Notes under the pieces: model-generated | Told to the model about the DNA's origin: nothing | Seen by the model: only the letters and a program-made list of their open reading frames with translations | Databases searched by the model: none | Translations under genes and position numbers: made by a program | In this document: positions 34,837 to 44,364 of the stretch, piece after piece | Layout: each line of letters opens with the position of its first letter | Position numbering within the stretch: position 1 is the first letter of the stretch | Origin: Salipiger mucosus DSM 16094 | Lineage (GTDB): Bacteria; Pseudomonadota; Alphaproteobacteria; Rhodobacterales; Rhodobacteraceae | Assembly: GCF_000442255.1 (NCBI RefSeq) | Contig: NZ_KE557273.1 | Span: forward strand, 87,905 to 151,904 | Length of the DNA stretch: 64,000 nt | Direction: 5' to 3'

Positions 34837-35585
34837 GCGCGGGCCGCGTCCATCAGGCGGCGCATCTCGGCGATGGCGGGGCCGAGGCCGCGGAAGATGG
34901 CCTCGCCGATCAGGAAGTGCCCGATGTTGAGTTCCATCACCTCGGGGAAGGCGGCGACGGGCTGCACCGTGTCGTAGGTGAGCCCGTGGCCCGCGTGCAC
35001 CTCGAGCCCCAGCGAATGGGCGAGCGCCGCCATGTCGCGCAGGCGGGTCAGCTCGGCGTCGCGTTCGGCAAACCTGCCCTCGGCGTGGAGGTCGCAGTAG
35101 GCGCCGGTGTGCAGCTCGATCACCTGGGCGCCGATGCGGTGGGCGGCCTCGATCTGCGCCCGGTCGGCGGCGATGAAGATCGACACGCGGCTGCCGGCCT
35201 CGCGCAGGGGGGCGATGAAATGCGCCAGCCGGTTCTCGTCCTGCGCGACCTCGAGCCCGCCCTCGGTGGTGCGCTCCTCGCGCTTCTCGGGGACGATGCA
35301 GACGGCATGCGGGCGGTGGCGCAGGGCGATGGCCTGCATTTCCTCGGTCGCGGCCATCTCGAAGTTGAGCGGCAGGCTCAGATGCTCGGTCAGGCCCTCG
35401 ATGTCGGCGTCGGAGATGTGGCGGCGGTCCTCGCGCAGGTGCGCGGTGATGCCGTCGGCGCCGGCCTCCTCGGCGATCATGGCGGCGCGCAGCGGATCGG
35501 GGTAGGCGCTGCCGCGCGCGTTGCGGACGGTGGCGACGTGGTCGATGTTGACGCCCAGGCGCAGGCGTCCGGCGTGGTCGGTCAT
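34833..35585 (-). CDS. pdxJ: pyridoxine 5'-phosphate synthase
   Basis: A 250-residue TIM-barrel enzyme: [19 protein letters not shown] at the start, [16 protein letters not shown] near residue 45 (catalytic Glu/His region), and [16 protein letters not shown] near 205. It condenses 1-deoxyxylulose 5-phosphate with 3-amino-2-oxopropyl phosphate in the DXP-dependent vitamin B6 route. It starts a minus-strand operon that continues through acpS, lepB and rnc. Confidence 0.96.
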   Translation of the reverse strand: MTDHAGRLRLGVNIDHVATVRNARGSAYPDPLRAAMIAEEAGADGITAHLREDRRHISDADIEGLTEHLSLPLNFEMAATEEMQAIALRHRPHAVCIVPEKREERTTEGGLEVAQDENRLAHFIAPLREAGSRVSIFIAADRAQIEAAHRIGAQVIELHTGAYCDLHAEGRFAERDAELTRLRDMAALAHSLGLEVHAGHGLTYDTVQPVAAFPEVMELNIGHFLIGEAIFRGLGPAIAEMRRLMDAARA

Positions 35586-35615
35586 GACAGGCTCTCCGGG
35601 CGGTTCGGCGGCACC

Positions 35616-36269
35616 CTAGTCCGGGGCCGAGCCGCCGTCAGCCCGTTTCTGCTTTTTCTTCAGTGCCGCGAGCTTGACCTTGAGGGCGCCCTTGCGGCGG
35701 TTCTGGTAGGCGCGGATCACCGGGACCGTCAGGTAGTAGGCGACCAGTCCCGCCACGATGCCCGGCAGGATGCCCCCGATCATGTAGGGGTAGAAGACCT
35801 CGCGGAAGAATATCAGCAGGTTGGTCCAGTCGGTCTGCGTCCCCCAGAGCCAGCCCAGCAGGTTGTCCCAGAGATCGCGGCCCGCGTAGGTGAACTTGTG
35901 CAGGATGGTGCCGTGATCGGTGGCGTGCCGGTCGATGCCCAGCAGCCAGTCGCCGGTCTTGAGCGAGACGATGGCGATGGGGACATAGGTCAGCGGGTTG
36001 CCGAAGAAGGTGCCCAGCAGCGCGGCGATGACGTTGCCGCGCAGGATCAGCGCCAGCGTGGCGGCAATGAAGAAATGCCCGCCGTAGAAGGGCGTGAAGG
36101 TGGTGAAGACGCCTGCAAAGACGCCGCGCGCGATCCGCTCCGGCGGATCGGGCAGACGGTGCAGCCGGTGCTGCACGTACTTGGCGGCGCGGGCCCATCC
36201 CCCCTTCGGCCAGAAGAATTCCAGCACGATCCGCCACAAGGGTCGTCTGTCGCGGCGCTTGAAGACCAA
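35616..36269 (-). CDS. DUF2062 domain membrane protein
   Basis: A 217-residue protein using TTG 36269 (VFKRRDRRPLWRIVLEFF follows), supported by AAGGGG five bases upstream; no nearby ATG fits. The DUF2062 core is PPERIARGVFAGVFTTFTPF, then YGGHFFIAATLALI and FFGNPLTYVPIAIVS. About three TM helices and a Lys-rich C-terminus (KVKLAALKKKQKR). Function unknown; linked by position to rsh, 101 bases upstream. The 36270-36370 gap contains a GCGGCC/GGCCGC hairpin. Confidence 0.88.
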   Translation of the reverse strand: MVFKRRDRRPLWRIVLEFFWPKGGWARAAKYVQHRLHRLPDPPERIARGVFAGVFTTFTPFYGGHFFIAATLALILRGNVIAALLGTFFGNPLTYVPIAIVSLKTGDWLLGIDRHATDHGTILHKFTYAGRDLWDNLLGWLWGTQTDWTNLLIFFREVFYPYMIGGILPGIVAGLVAYYLTVPVIRAYQNRRKGALKVKLAALKKKQKRADGGSAPD

Positions 36270-36370
36270 CGGGTCCCCTTTCCGGTTGCCTCGGCCCGGG
36301 GCCGTGGCCTGTCGACGTCTCGCGGCCGGGGGCCGCCGGTGGCTGTGCCGAGGGCCCTGCGGGCGCCCTG

Positions 36371-38509
36371 CTACTCGGCTGCGGTGGGCAGCGCCGAGAG
36401 CGAGGCATCGCGCCGCCGGTTCACCGAGGCCACGTCGCTTTCCGCTTCGAGCGCAGAGATGACCGAGTGCAGGTGTTCGGCGTCCCTGAGTTCTACATCC
36501 ATCCGAATTCTGAAGAAATCCGGTTTCCGGTCCACGAAGGTAAGATTGGAGATATTGGCCAGCCGCTCGCCGATCAAGGTGCAAACGCGCCCCAGCACGC
36601 CCGCGTCGTTGCCGATCGTCATCTCGAGGCTCACGCCGTAGGCGGGCGGGTGGGTGCCCTCGGCCCAGTGCAGGTCGAGCCAGCGGTCGGGCTGGTCCTC
36701 GAAGGCGGCGAGCGATTCGCAGTCGATGGCGTGCACGATGACACCGCGGCCGCGCTGGGTGATGCCGACGATGCGCTCGCCCGGCAGGGGCTGGCAGCAG
36801 GGGGCGCGCTCGAACCCGGTGTCGGGATCGACGCCGATCACCGCGCGGTGGGCGTCGACCTCGGCCTCGTCGGCGGGGCCGAGATCGGGGTAGACCGCGT
36901 GCACGACCTCGCGCGAGGTGATCTCGGCGCTGCCGAGCCGCGCGAGCACCTCCTGCGCATCCTGCAGGCGCAGGGTCGCGGCGGCCTTTTCCAGCACCTT
37001 GTCGGTGGATTTCTTGCCGACGTGCTCGAAGGCCGAGCGCGCCAGCTCGCGGCCCAGCCGGACGAAGCGCTCGCGGCCGGCCTCGCGCAGGGCGCGGCGG
37101 ATCGCGGTGCGGGCCTTGCCCGTGGTCGCGATGTCCAGCCAGGTGGCCTGCGGGGTCTGGCCCTCGGCGGTGATGATCTCGACCGACTGGCCGTTCTTGA
37201 GCCGGGTCCAGAGCGGCACGCGGATGCCGTCGACCTTGGCGCCGACGCAGGCCGAGCCGATGCGCGTGTGGATCGCGTAGGCGTAGTCGAGCGGCGTCGC
37301 CCCGCGCGGCAGCTTCACCACGTCGCCCTTGGGCGTGAAGCAGAAGACCTTGTCCGAATACATCTCGAGCTTTACGGCCTCGAGGAACTCGTCGTGGTCC
37401 TCCTCGGCGTCGAACTGCTCGGTCAGGCTCGAGATCCAGCGGGCGGGATCGACGGCGAAGGGGTTCTCCGAGCGCACGCCGTCGCGATAGGACCAATGCG
37501 CGGCGACGCCGGTCTCGGCCACGTCGTGCATCTGGCGGGTGCGGATCTGCACCTCGACGCGCTTGCCGTCGCGGCCCGAGACGGTGGTGTGGATCGAGCG
37601 GTAACCGTTCGACTTGGGCTGGCTCACGTAGTCCTTGAAGCGGCCGGGCACGGCGCGCCAGCGCTGGTGGATGACCCCGAGCGCGCGGTAGCAGTCCATT
37701 TCCGAGCGGGTGATGACGCGGAAGCCGTAGATGTCGGAGAGGCGGGAAAAGCCCATGCCCTTTTCCTGCATCTTGCGCCAGATCGAGTAGGGCTTCTTGG
37801 CGCGGCCGAAGACCTCGGCGTCGATGCCGGCGGCCTCGAGCTCGTGGCGCATGTCGCCGGTGATCCGGTGGATCACGTCGCCGGCCTCTTTCTGGAGCGT
37901 GATGAAGCGGCGGATGATGCTGGCGCGCCCCTCGGGGTTGAGGACGCGGAAGCCGAGGTCCTCGAGCTCCTCGCGCATCCACTGCATGCCCATGCGGCCC
38001 GCGAGCGGCGCGAAGATATCCATCGTCTCGCGCGCCTTCTGCTCCTGCTTCTCCTGCCGCATCGCCTTGATGGTGCGCATGTTGTGCAGGCGGTCGGCCA
38101 GCTTCACGAGGATCACGCGCAGGTCCTTGGACATGGCCATGAAAAGCTTGCGGAAGTTTTCCGCCTGCTTGGTCTCGGAGCTGGAGAGCTGGAGGTTGGT
38201 GAGCTTCGTCACCCCGTCGACGAGGTCCGCAACCTCGGTGCCGAAGCGTTCGGATATGTCGTTGTAGGAGGCACGGGTGTCCTCGATCGTGTCGTGCAGG
38301 AGCGCGGTCACGATGGTCGCATCGTCGAGCTGCTGCTCGGTCAGGATGGCGGCGACCGCCACGGGATGCGTGAAGTAGGGCTCGCCCGAATGGCGGAACT
38401 GCCCCTCGTGCAACGCGCGGCCATAATCATAGGCCGCGCGGATCAGCGCCTCGTTCGTCCGAGGGTTGTAGTTGCGGACCAGTGCAACCAGGTCTTCCGC
38501 CGCGATCAT
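36371..38509 (-). CDS. bifunctional (p)ppGpp synthetase/hydrolase (Rsh/SpoT)
   Basis: A 712-residue long Rsh protein. Order: HD hydrolase (HPVAVAAILTEQQLDDATIV, then TALLHDTIEDT, residues ~50-75), synthetase (SDIYGFRVITRSEMDCYRAL; DYVSQPKSNGYRSIHTTV), TGS (VFCFTPKGDVVKLPRGATPL), helical/zinc-finger-like part with CCQPLPGERIVG, and C-terminal ACT. Intact HD and synthetase motifs indicate both activities, as usual for the single Rsh of alphaproteobacteria. It controls the stringent response and lies directly after rpoZ, whose omega product mediates ppGpp binding to RNA polymerase. Confidence 0.95.
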   Translation of the reverse strand: MIAAEDLVALVRNYNPRTNEALIRAAYDYGRALHEGQFRHSGEPYFTHPVAVAAILTEQQLDDATIVTALLHDTIEDTRASYNDISERFGTEVADLVDGVTKLTNLQLSSSETKQAENFRKLFMAMSKDLRVILVKLADRLHNMRTIKAMRQEKQEQKARETMDIFAPLAGRMGMQWMREELEDLGFRVLNPEGRASIIRRFITLQKEAGDVIHRITGDMRHELEAAGIDAEVFGRAKKPYSIWRKMQEKGMGFSRLSDIYGFRVITRSEMDCYRALGVIHQRWRAVPGRFKDYVSQPKSNGYRSIHTTVSGRDGKRVEVQIRTRQMHDVAETGVAAHWSYRDGVRSENPFAVDPARWISSLTEQFDAEEDHDEFLEAVKLEMYSDKVFCFTPKGDVVKLPRGATPLDYAYAIHTRIGSACVGAKVDGIRVPLWTRLKNGQSVEIITAEGQTPQATWLDIATTGKARTAIRRALREAGRERFVRLGRELARSAFEHVGKKSTDKVLEKAAATLRLQDAQEVLARLGSAEITSREVVHAVYPDLGPADEAEVDAHRAVIGVDPDTGFERAPCCQPLPGERIVGITQRGRGVIVHAIDCESLAAFEDQPDRWLDLHWAEGTHPPAYGVSLEMTIGNDAGVLGRVCTLIGERLANISNLTFVDRKPDFFRIRMDVELRDAEHLHSVISALEAESDVASVNRRRDASLSALPTAAE

Positions 38510-38527
38510 GGGCGTCCTTCCCTACCC

Positions 38528-38548
38528 GGCCCGCATATGATGCGGGCC
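38528..38548 (-). terminator. perfect hairpin directly after the rpoZ stop
   Basis: GGCCCGCAT (38528-38536), ATG loop, ATGCGGGCC (38540-38548): a 9-bp perfect stem starting at the base after the rpoZ TAA and ending 19 bases before the rsh start. No T-run follows on the minus strand (GGGTAGGG), so it may be an attenuator or mRNA-stability element rather than a full terminator. Confidence 0.6.
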
Positions 38549-38926
38549 TTAGCCTTCGCCCTGCGCCTCCATGAGCGCGCGCAGGAGTTTCTCTTCGGAC
38601 ATGTCGTCCTCGGCCGGCTTGTCGGGCTCGGCGGCGGCGCCCTGTCCCGAGCCGGAGCCCATGAGCAGCGCCATGCTGTCCTCTTCGGGCTCGTCGACCT
38701 CGATCTGGGTCTGGTGTGACTCGATCAGGCGCTCGCGCAGCTCGTCGGCCGACTGGGTCTCCTCGGCGATCTCGCGCAGCGAGACGACGGGGTTCTTGTC
38801 GTTGTCGCGATCGACCGTGATCGGCGCGCCCGACGAAATCTCGCGCGCGCGGTGCGCGGCGAGCATCACCAGTTCGAACCGGTTCGGAACCTTGTCGACG
38901 CAATCTTCTACCGTGACGCGGGCCAT
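38549..38926 (-). CDS. rpoZ: DNA-directed RNA polymerase omega subunit
   Basis: 125 residues from ATG 38926 ([20 protein letters not shown]), the standard omega start; an ATG three codons upstream is less likely. [10 protein letters not shown] and SLREIAEET are typical. The C-terminal half is an acidic, low-complexity tail. Omega stabilises the RNA polymerase core and forms part of a ppGpp site; linkage with rsh is common. Confidence 0.95.
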   Translation of the reverse strand: MARVTVEDCVDKVPNRFELVMLAAHRAREISSGAPITVDRDNDKNPVVSLREIAEETQSADELRERLIESHQTQIEVDEPEEDSMALLMGSGSGQGAAAEPDKPAEDDMSEEKLLRALMEAQGEG

Positions 38927-38984
38927 GCGTATCACCTTTGCGGTTAGCCGTCAGAAAGGGGATATGTAGCGTGCCCGGGGCCGG

Positions 38985-39554
38985 TCAGGCCGCCAGCGGC
39001 ACGATCCCGGCGCGGTCCCCGGCGGGCAGGGCGGCGCAGAGCTGGGCCGCGGTCCGGTCCAGCAGCGGATGGCGCCAGTCGGGTGCCACGTCGCACAGCG
39101 GGACGAGTACGAAGCCCCGGTCCTGGAGGCGCGGATGCGGCAGAATCAACGTCTCTGGTGCGGCGCGAAGCTGTGCATCGGGCGAAAGCGCCCGCCATGC
39201 CGCCTGTTCCGTCGCGTCAGGCAGGATAGTGCCGCCGACGGCCAGCAGGTCGAGGTCGAGCGACCGGCTGCCCCAGCGCTGCACGCGGTGGCGTCCGAAG
39301 TCGGCCTCGATGCGGTGCAGGGCCTGCAGTACCCCGGCCGGATCGAGCGGGCCGGAGAGGACCGCGCAGGCATTGGCGTAGTCCGGGCCGGCCCCCGCCG
39401 GAAAACAGGGCGTTGCGTAGAATCGGCTCACACGTTCGACGGTCAGGCCCGTGCTGGGCAGCGCATCGAGCGCGGCGCGGAGGGTCTGCGCCGGATCGCC
39501 GGAATGCGAGCCCAGATTCGAGCCGAGAGCGATCAGGATTTCTTGTTCGGACAT
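38985..39554 (-). CDS. folK: 2-amino-4-hydroxy-6-hydroxymethyldihydropteridine pyrophosphokinase
   Basis: A 189-residue HPPK. Starts with [16 protein letters not shown], has [20 protein letters not shown] and the signature [16 protein letters not shown] (magnesium-binding Asp pair), then [16 protein letters not shown]. It transfers pyrophosphate from ATP to 6-hydroxymethyl-dihydropterin in folate synthesis. No folP is adjacent. Divergent from the NYN-domain gene. Confidence 0.95.
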   Translation of the reverse strand: MSEQEILIALGSNLGSHSGDPAQTLRAALDALPSTGLTVERVSRFYATPCFPAGAGPDYANACAVLSGPLDPAGVLQALHRIEADFGRHRVQRWGSRSLDLDLLAVGGTILPDATEQAAWRALSPDAQLRAAPETLILPHPRLQDRGFVLVPLCDVAPDWRHPLLDRTAAQLCAALPAGDRAGIVPLAA

Positions 39555-39583
39555 GGTCTTTGCGGTACCGTGGACGTTATGTC

Positions 39584-39603
39584 ATCCAGCTTGAATGCTG
39601 GAT
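39584..39603. promoter_or_regulatory. ATCCAGC-N6-GCTGGAT inverted repeat in the folK/NYN divergent region
   Basis: Perfect 7-bp arms (39584-39590, 39597-39603) directly followed by an AT-rich run (AAAATATATTA). The 141-base divergent region is otherwise unusually AT-rich. It could be a dimeric operator or a hairpin in a leader RNA. Confidence 0.4.
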
Positions 39604-39695
39604 AAAATATATTACTTTTGGCGGATCGGGCGTGCCCATTTTATTGCACTCACTCACGGACGATCCGGCGCGCCCATTACCTGAAAGGACATTTG

Positions 39696-40268
39696 ATGTT
39701 TTACAAGGATGAACGGCTGGCGCTGTTCATAGACGGGTCGAACCTGTACGCGGCCGCGAAGGCGCTCGGATTCGACATCGACTACAAGCTGCTCCGCCAG
39801 GAATTCGTACGCCGCGGCAAGATGGTGCGCGCGTTCTATTACACCGCCCTGCTCGAAAACGACGAGTATTCGCCGATCCGTCCGCTTGTCGACTGGCTGC
39901 ATTACAACGGCTTCTCGATGGTGACGAAACCGGCCAAGGAATACACCGACAGCCAGGGCCGCCGGAAGGTGAAGGGCAACATGGACATCGAGCTGACGGT
40001 CGATGCCATGGAGCTGGCACCGCGGATCGATCACATCGTGCTGTTCTCGGGCGACGGCGATTTCCGTCCGCTGGTGGAAAGCCTTCAGCGCCAGGGCGTG
40101 CGCGTCTCGGTGGTCTCGACCATCCGCAGCCAGCCGCCGATGATCGCCGACGAGCTGCGCCGCCAGGCCGACAACTTCATCGAGCTCGACGAGCTGCGCG
40201 AAGTCATCGGCCGCCCGCCGCGCGAGCAGCAGGCCGAGCGCAACTTCGAGGTCGCCTCGAACAGCTGA
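39696..40268 (+). CDS. NYN-domain (LabA/DUF88) PIN-like protein
   Basis: A 190-residue cytoplasmic protein. The NYN fold shows its acidic catalytic set in ALFIDGSNLYAAAKAL (first Asp), KGNMDIELTVDAMEL (central Asp) and HIVLFSGDGDFRPLVESL (GDGDF). These residues form a magnesium-dependent nuclease centre in related LabA/Limkain proteins, so RNA or DNA cleavage is possible, but bacterial members are mostly uncharacterised. Single gene with its own AT-rich upstream region. Confidence 0.9.
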   Translation: MFYKDERLALFIDGSNLYAAAKALGFDIDYKLLRQEFVRRGKMVRAFYYTALLENDEYSPIRPLVDWLHYNGFSMVTKPAKEYTDSQGRRKVKGNMDIELTVDAMELAPRIDHIVLFSGDGDFRPLVESLQRQGVRVSVVSTIRSQPPMIADELRRQADNFIELDELREVIGRPPREQQAERNFEVASNS

Positions 40269-40315
40269 CACCGGATCCGGACGGGGTTTCATGGGGATGA
40301 GAGGTCCGTCCGGCC

Positions 40316-40756
40316 ATGTGGGCTGAGCTTGCCGCTCTTGGCGGCCTTTTCGCGGCCGCCTTCGGGGCGGCCACGATCCTGCCGTTCCAGTCCGAGGTGG
40401 TCTTCGTGGCCCTTCAGCTGCGCGAAGCCGCGCCGCTGGTGCTGATCGTGCTGGTGGCCAGCGTCGGCAACGTGCTGGGCGCGGTGGTCAACTACCTCAT
40501 GGGCATGGGGATCGAGCACTACCGGCACCGCCGCTGGTTCCCGGTGACGGAGTCGCAGCTCGACCGCGCGCAGCGCTGGTACGCGCGCTGGGGCGTCTGG
40601 ACCCTGCTGCTGAGCTGGGCGCCCCTCGGCGATGCCTTCACGGTGGTCGCGGGGATCATGCGCACGCCGTGGTGGCTCTTCGCCGCGCTGGTCACGGTGG
40701 CCAAGACCGGCCGCTACGTCGTGCTGGCCTGGGCGACCACCGTCGCCGGGGGCTGA
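40316..40756 (+). CDS. YqaA-type (SNARE-associated/VTT domain) membrane protein
   Basis: A 146-residue inner-membrane protein with the DedA/VTT pattern: AAFGAATILPFQSEVVFVAL, ASVGNVLGAVVNYLMG and LLLSWAPLGDAFTVVAGIMR, then a C-terminal TM helix. YqaA is the short DedA branch; members influence membrane homeostasis and lipid or ion handling, with no defined activity here. Convergent with the cytochrome c gene. Confidence 0.9.
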   Translation: MWAELAALGGLFAAAFGAATILPFQSEVVFVALQLREAAPLVLIVLVASVGNVLGAVVNYLMGMGIEHYRHRRWFPVTESQLDRAQRWYARWGVWTLLLSWAPLGDAFTVVAGIMRTPWWLFAALVTVAKTGRYVVLAWATTVAGG

Positions 40757-40759
40757 GCG

Positions 40760-41236
40760 TCAGTCCTCGAAGGCCGCCGCGCGGGCGTTGATGTCGTTGT
40801 GGATCTCGACGACCTCTGCGGGCCAGGTGCTCTTGATGTAGGCCAGCACGTCGAGGATCTGGTCCTCGGTCATCGTCTCGCCGAAGCCCATCATGTTCGA
40901 GCGGTAGTCGCCGCCCACCATGGCCTCGGTGCCGCGGGTGACGATTTCGACCAGCATCTCGTCGGGGTGATGCCAGGTGTGGCCCGTCTCGTCATGCGGC
41001 GGCGCGGGAAGGTAGCCGGCCGCGTCACGCTCGCGCCAGTCGGGCTCGCCGGCGAGGTCGGTCCCGTGGCAGCTGGCGCAGTTCTGCTCGTAGAGCGCCT
41101 CGCCGCGCGCCACGCGTGCCGTGTCCTCGTAGGGCAGGAGCCCCGGTACGGGCTCCGCCTTCATCTGCGCGGCGGTCAGGCCGGCCAGCCCCGTCAGCAG
41201 CGCCGCTGTGCCCGCGATCATCCAGATCTTCGTCAT
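40760..41236 (-). CDS. exported c-type cytochrome, mono-heme
   Basis: A 158-residue protein from ATG 41236. A signal peptide ([20 protein letters not shown], then TAAQ) is followed by one heme-attachment site CASCH ([16 protein letters not shown]) and a distal Met candidate in [24 protein letters not shown] is the usual C-terminal helix of class I cytochromes. A periplasmic electron carrier; the partner is unknown. Divergent from ispH with a 140-base shared region. Confidence 0.9.
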   Translation of the reverse strand: MTKIWMIAGTAALLTGLAGLTAAQMKAEPVPGLLPYEDTARVARGEALYEQNCASCHGTDLAGEPDWRERDAAGYLPAPPHDETGHTWHHPDEMLVEIVTRGTEAMVGGDYRSNMMGFGETMTEDQILDVLAYIKSTWPAEVVEIHNDINARAAAFED

Positions 41237-41376
41237 GTTGCTCTTTCCTCGGCCCCGGGGCGAATCTCGCTGCGCGATCACCCGCCGTCAACTCACTCCG
41301 ACGTCATCCGGGGCGCGCACGACTCTGGACCCGGCGGCGCGATATCATTACCTGTGACGCCAACAGGAGACGCACG

Positions 41377-42327
41377 ATGACCAAGACCCCGCTGACCCTC
41401 TACCTCGCCGCGCCGCGCGGATTCTGCGCCGGCGTCGACCGCGCGATCAAGATCGTCGAGATGGCGCTCGAGAAATGGGGCGCGCCGGTCTACGTGCGTC
41501 ACGAGATCGTGCACAACCGCTTCGTGGTCGACGGGCTGCGCGACAAGGGCGCGGTCTTCGTCGAGGAACTCGAGGACTGCCCGCCGGACCGGCCGGTGAT
41601 CTTCTCGGCCCACGGCGTGCCTCGCGCGGTGCCCGCCGAGGCTGCGCGCCGCGAGATGGTCTACGTCGACGCGACCTGCCCGCTGGTCTCGAAGGTGCAC
41701 ATCGAGGCGGCCCGCCACCACGAGAACGGGCTGCAGATGATCATGATCGGCCATGCCGGCCACCCCGAGACCATCGGCACCATGGGCCAGCTGCCCGAGG
41801 GCGAGGTCCTGCTGGTCGAGACCGAGGCCGACGTCGAGACCGTCGAGGTGCGCGACCCCGACCGGCTCGCCTTCGTCACGCAGACGACGCTCTCGCTCGA
41901 CGACACCGCGGGCATCGTGCGGGCGCTGCGCGCGCGCTTCCCGAGCATCGTCGGGCCCCACAAGGAAGACATCTGCTACGCCACCACCAACCGGCAGGAG
42001 GCGGTCAAGGCCATGGCGCCCGACTGCGATGCGCTGCTCGTGGTGGGGGCGCCGAACTCGTCCAACTCCAAGCGGCTGGTCGAGGTGGCGAAGCGCGCGG
42101 GCTGCCCCTATGCCCAGCTGGTGCAGCGCGCCTCCGACATCGACTGGCGCGCGCTCGACGGCATCGCCTCGATCGGCGTGACGGCCGGCGCCTCGGCCCC
42201 CGAGGTGCTGATCGACGAGGTGATCGAGGCCTTCTGCGAACGCTACGACACCACCGTCGAGACGGTCGAGACCGCCCGCGAGGACGTCGAGTTCAAGGTG
42301 CCGCGCGTGCTGCGCGAACCGGCCTGA
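41377..42327 (+). CDS. ispH: 4-hydroxy-3-methylbut-2-enyl diphosphate reductase
   Basis: A 316-residue iron-sulfur enzyme and last step of the MEP isoprenoid route. The three cluster cysteines are in [12 protein letters not shown] (Cys17), [13 protein letters not shown] and [12 protein letters not shown]. Substrate-binding SAHGVP, the catalytic-type TQTTLS and the [12 protein letters not shown] segment are all present. ATG 41377 after CAGGAG. It heads a plus-strand run of six genes, closely spaced or overlapping. Confidence 0.96.
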   Translation: MTKTPLTLYLAAPRGFCAGVDRAIKIVEMALEKWGAPVYVRHEIVHNRFVVDGLRDKGAVFVEELEDCPPDRPVIFSAHGVPRAVPAEAARREMVYVDATCPLVSKVHIEAARHHENGLQMIMIGHAGHPETIGTMGQLPEGEVLLVETEADVETVEVRDPDRLAFVTQTTLSLDDTAGIVRALRARFPSIVGPHKEDICYATTNRQEAVKAMAPDCDALLVVGAPNSSNSKRLVEVAKRAGCPYAQLVQRASDIDWRALDGIASIGVTAGASAPEVLIDEVIEAFCERYDTTVETVETAREDVEFKVPRVLREPA

Positions 42328-42333
42328 ACGCCC

Positions 42334-42810
42334 GTGCCGCGCGCCTTCGACCCTGCCGTGGTGCTGGGCGCGCCGCTGATGGCCAATCTCGCCACCTCCG
42401 AGGCCGATGGAGCCCCGCGCGTCTCCCCCGTCTGGTATATCTGGGAGGACGCGGCGCTCTGGATGCCCTCGAACACCGGCTCGGGCGCCGCGCGGCGGCT
42501 GGCGGTCGAGCCGCGCTGCGCCGTCGAGATCACCGACTTCGAGCGCGAGGCCGGGCGCCTGCTGCACCTGGGACTGCGCGGGCGGGGCGAAGTCCTCCCC
42601 ATGCAGCCCGACCGCTTCCGCCGCCTGCTGGCGAAATACCTGGGGCCGGAAGAGGGCTGGAACCCCTGGTTCATCGACAACGTGGCGCGGATCGACGATC
42701 CTGCGGGCCGCCTGATCCGGCTGGCGCCCGAGAGCGTCTTCACCAACAACGTGTCGCATTTCCGGACCGGGCCAGATCTGGCCTGGCCGCCGGGCGCCGG
42801 GCCCGCGTGA
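42334..42810 (+). CDS. pyridoxamine 5'-phosphate oxidase-like FMN-binding protein
   Basis: A 158-residue split-barrel protein, GTG start seven bases after ispH. Family marks: LMANLATSEADGAPRVSPVW, IWEDAALWMPSN and RRLAVEPRCAVEITDFE. The C-terminus differs from genuine PdxH and lacks its conserved end, so it is better named a PPOX-class flavin or F420-like reductase of unknown substrate. Probably co-transcribed with ispH. Confidence 0.83.
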   Translation: MPRAFDPAVVLGAPLMANLATSEADGAPRVSPVWYIWEDAALWMPSNTGSGAARRLAVEPRCAVEITDFEREAGRLLHLGLRGRGEVLPMQPDRFRRLLAKYLGPEEGWNPWFIDNVARIDDPAGRLIRLAPESVFTNNVSHFRTGPDLAWPPGAGPA

Positions 42811-42866
42811 CAGCAGGCGCGCGGCTGCTATCCTGAGCGGCCAGACAACGAAAAGGAGCCCGCCCC

Positions 42867-43319
42867 ATGTCCGCCATCCCCCGCGCCGCCCTGCTGCTCG
42901 GCCTTGCCGGCCTGCTGCCCTTTGTCTGGGGCGCACTCACGCTGCTCTCGGACGGCGCCTACGCCTGGGGCATCGAGACGCTGGGCGGGCGGTTCGTCGG
43001 CCCCTACGTGCAGCTCTTCTACGGCACGGTGATCCTGTCCTTCATGTCGGGCGTGCTCTGGGGATTCGCCACCAAGGCCTCGGGCAAGCAGGCGGCGACA
43101 TGCTACGCGCTCTCGGTGATCCCGGCGCTCTGGGCCTTCTTCATGGCGGGAGGCGGGCCGGTCTCGGCGGGGGTGAACCTCATCGCGGGCTTCCTGGGGC
43201 TGCTGATCCTCGACTGGCAGTTCTGGCGTTGGGGCCTCGCGCCGCAGTGGTGGATGCACCTGCGCGGGCTGCTCACGGGCGTGGTCGTGGCCTGCCTCCT
43301 GGTGGGAGTGCTGACGTGA
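42867..43319 (+). CDS. DUF3429 family membrane protein
   Basis: A 150-residue protein with about four TM helices. AAAGGAG precedes ATG 42867. Conserved parts: GLAGLLPFVWGALTLL, YGTVILSFMSGVLWGFATK and LLILDWQFWRWGLAPQWW, characteristic of DUF3429. Function unknown. Overlaps the downstream methyltransferase start (GTGA). Confidence 0.85.
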   Translation: MSAIPRAALLLGLAGLLPFVWGALTLLSDGAYAWGIETLGGRFVGPYVQLFYGTVILSFMSGVLWGFATKASGKQAATCYALSVIPALWAFFMAGGGPVSAGVNLIAGFLGLLILDWQFWRWGLAPQWWMHLRGLLTGVVVACLLVGVLT

Positions 43320-43900
43320 CCGACCGCGAGACGCTGCAGGTCTACGAGACGCGTGCCGAGGACTATGCCCGCATGGCCCCTGGCGCGCCCTGGGAGACGC
43401 TGCAGGCCTTCATCGCGGCCCTGCCCGAGGGCGCCTCGGTGCTCGACCTCGGCTGCGGGCCGGGCCACGACGCGGTGCACATGATGGAGGCGGGGCTGCG
43501 GGTCGAGGCGATGGACGCCTCGCCCGCCATGGTCGAGATGGCCCGGCAGCGCGGCGTCGAGGCCCGGCAGGCCAGCTTCGACGAGATCGCGGGCGAGGAT
43601 CGCCACGACGGCGTCTGGGCCTGCTTCAGCCTGCTGCACGCCCCGCGCGCCGACATGCCGCGCCACCTCGCGGCCATCGCCGGGGCGCTGAAACCGGGCG
43701 GGCGGCTCGGCCTGACGCTCAAGGAGGGGCAGGGCGAGGCGCGCGACCGTCTCGGGCGCTTCTACACCTACTACGAGGAGCCCGAGCTGCGCGCCCTGCT
43801 GGAGCAGGCCGGGCTGCGCCCCGACAGCGTGACGCGCGGGCGCGGTACGGGGCTTGACGGGACGGAGTCGCCATGGCTATGCGTCACGGCTCATGGCTGA
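43316..43900 (+). CDS. class I SAM-dependent methyltransferase
   Basis: A 194-residue methyltransferase, GTG 43316 overlapping the previous stop. Motif [21 protein letters not shown], the acidic [15 protein letters not shown] strand, and [17 protein letters not shown] near the C-terminus. Small-molecule or lipid type; substrate unknown. Its end overlaps the rnhA start by eight bases. Confidence 0.9.
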   Translation: MTDRETLQVYETRAEDYARMAPGAPWETLQAFIAALPEGASVLDLGCGPGHDAVHMMEAGLRVEAMDASPAMVEMARQRGVEARQASFDEIAGEDRHDGVWACFSLLHAPRADMPRHLAAIAGALKPGGRLGLTLKEGQGEARDRLGRFYTYYEEPELRALLEQAGLRPDSVTRGRGTGLDGTESPWLCVTAHG

Positions 43901-44354
43901 GCTTTTCGCATATACCGACGGCGCCTGTTCCGGGAATCCCGGCCCCGGCGGCTGGGGCGTGCTGATGCACGCGAAAGAGGGCGCCAGCGTCGTCAAGGAG
44001 CGCGAGCTCAAGGGCGGCGAGGCGCGCACGACCAACAACCGCATGGAGCTCCTGGCGGCGATCAACGCGCTGGAATCGCTCACGCGGCCCTCGCGCATCA
44101 CGGTCGTGACCGACAGTGCCTACGTCAAGAACGGCGTTACCGGCTGGATCCACGGCTGGAAGCGCAACGGCTGGAAAACCGCCGCCAAGAAGCCGGTCAA
44201 GAACGTCGAACTCTGGCAACGGCTCGACGAGGCGCAGAAGCGCCACGAGGTGACCTGGGAATGGGTCAAGGGCCACGCCGGCCACCCCGAGAACGAACGC
44301 GCCGACGAACTGGCCCGCGCGGGCATGGCCCCCTTCAAGCCCGACGCGGCCTGA
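43893..44354 (+). CDS. rnhA: ribonuclease HI
   Basis: A 153-residue enzyme with the full DEDD set: [16 protein letters not shown] (Asp), [13 protein letters not shown] (Glu), [10 protein letters not shown] (Asp) and [15 protein letters not shown] (His, Asp). The basic handle ([17 protein letters not shown]) is present. It degrades RNA in RNA-DNA hybrids during replication and repair. Confidence 0.97.
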   Translation: MAELFAYTDGACSGNPGPGGWGVLMHAKEGASVVKERELKGGEARTTNNRMELLAAINALESLTRPSRITVVTDSAYVKNGVTGWIHGWKRNGWKTAAKKPVKNVELWQRLDEAQKRHEVTWEWVKGHAGHPENERADELARAGMAPFKPDAA

Positions 44355-44364
44355 GGACGGGGCC

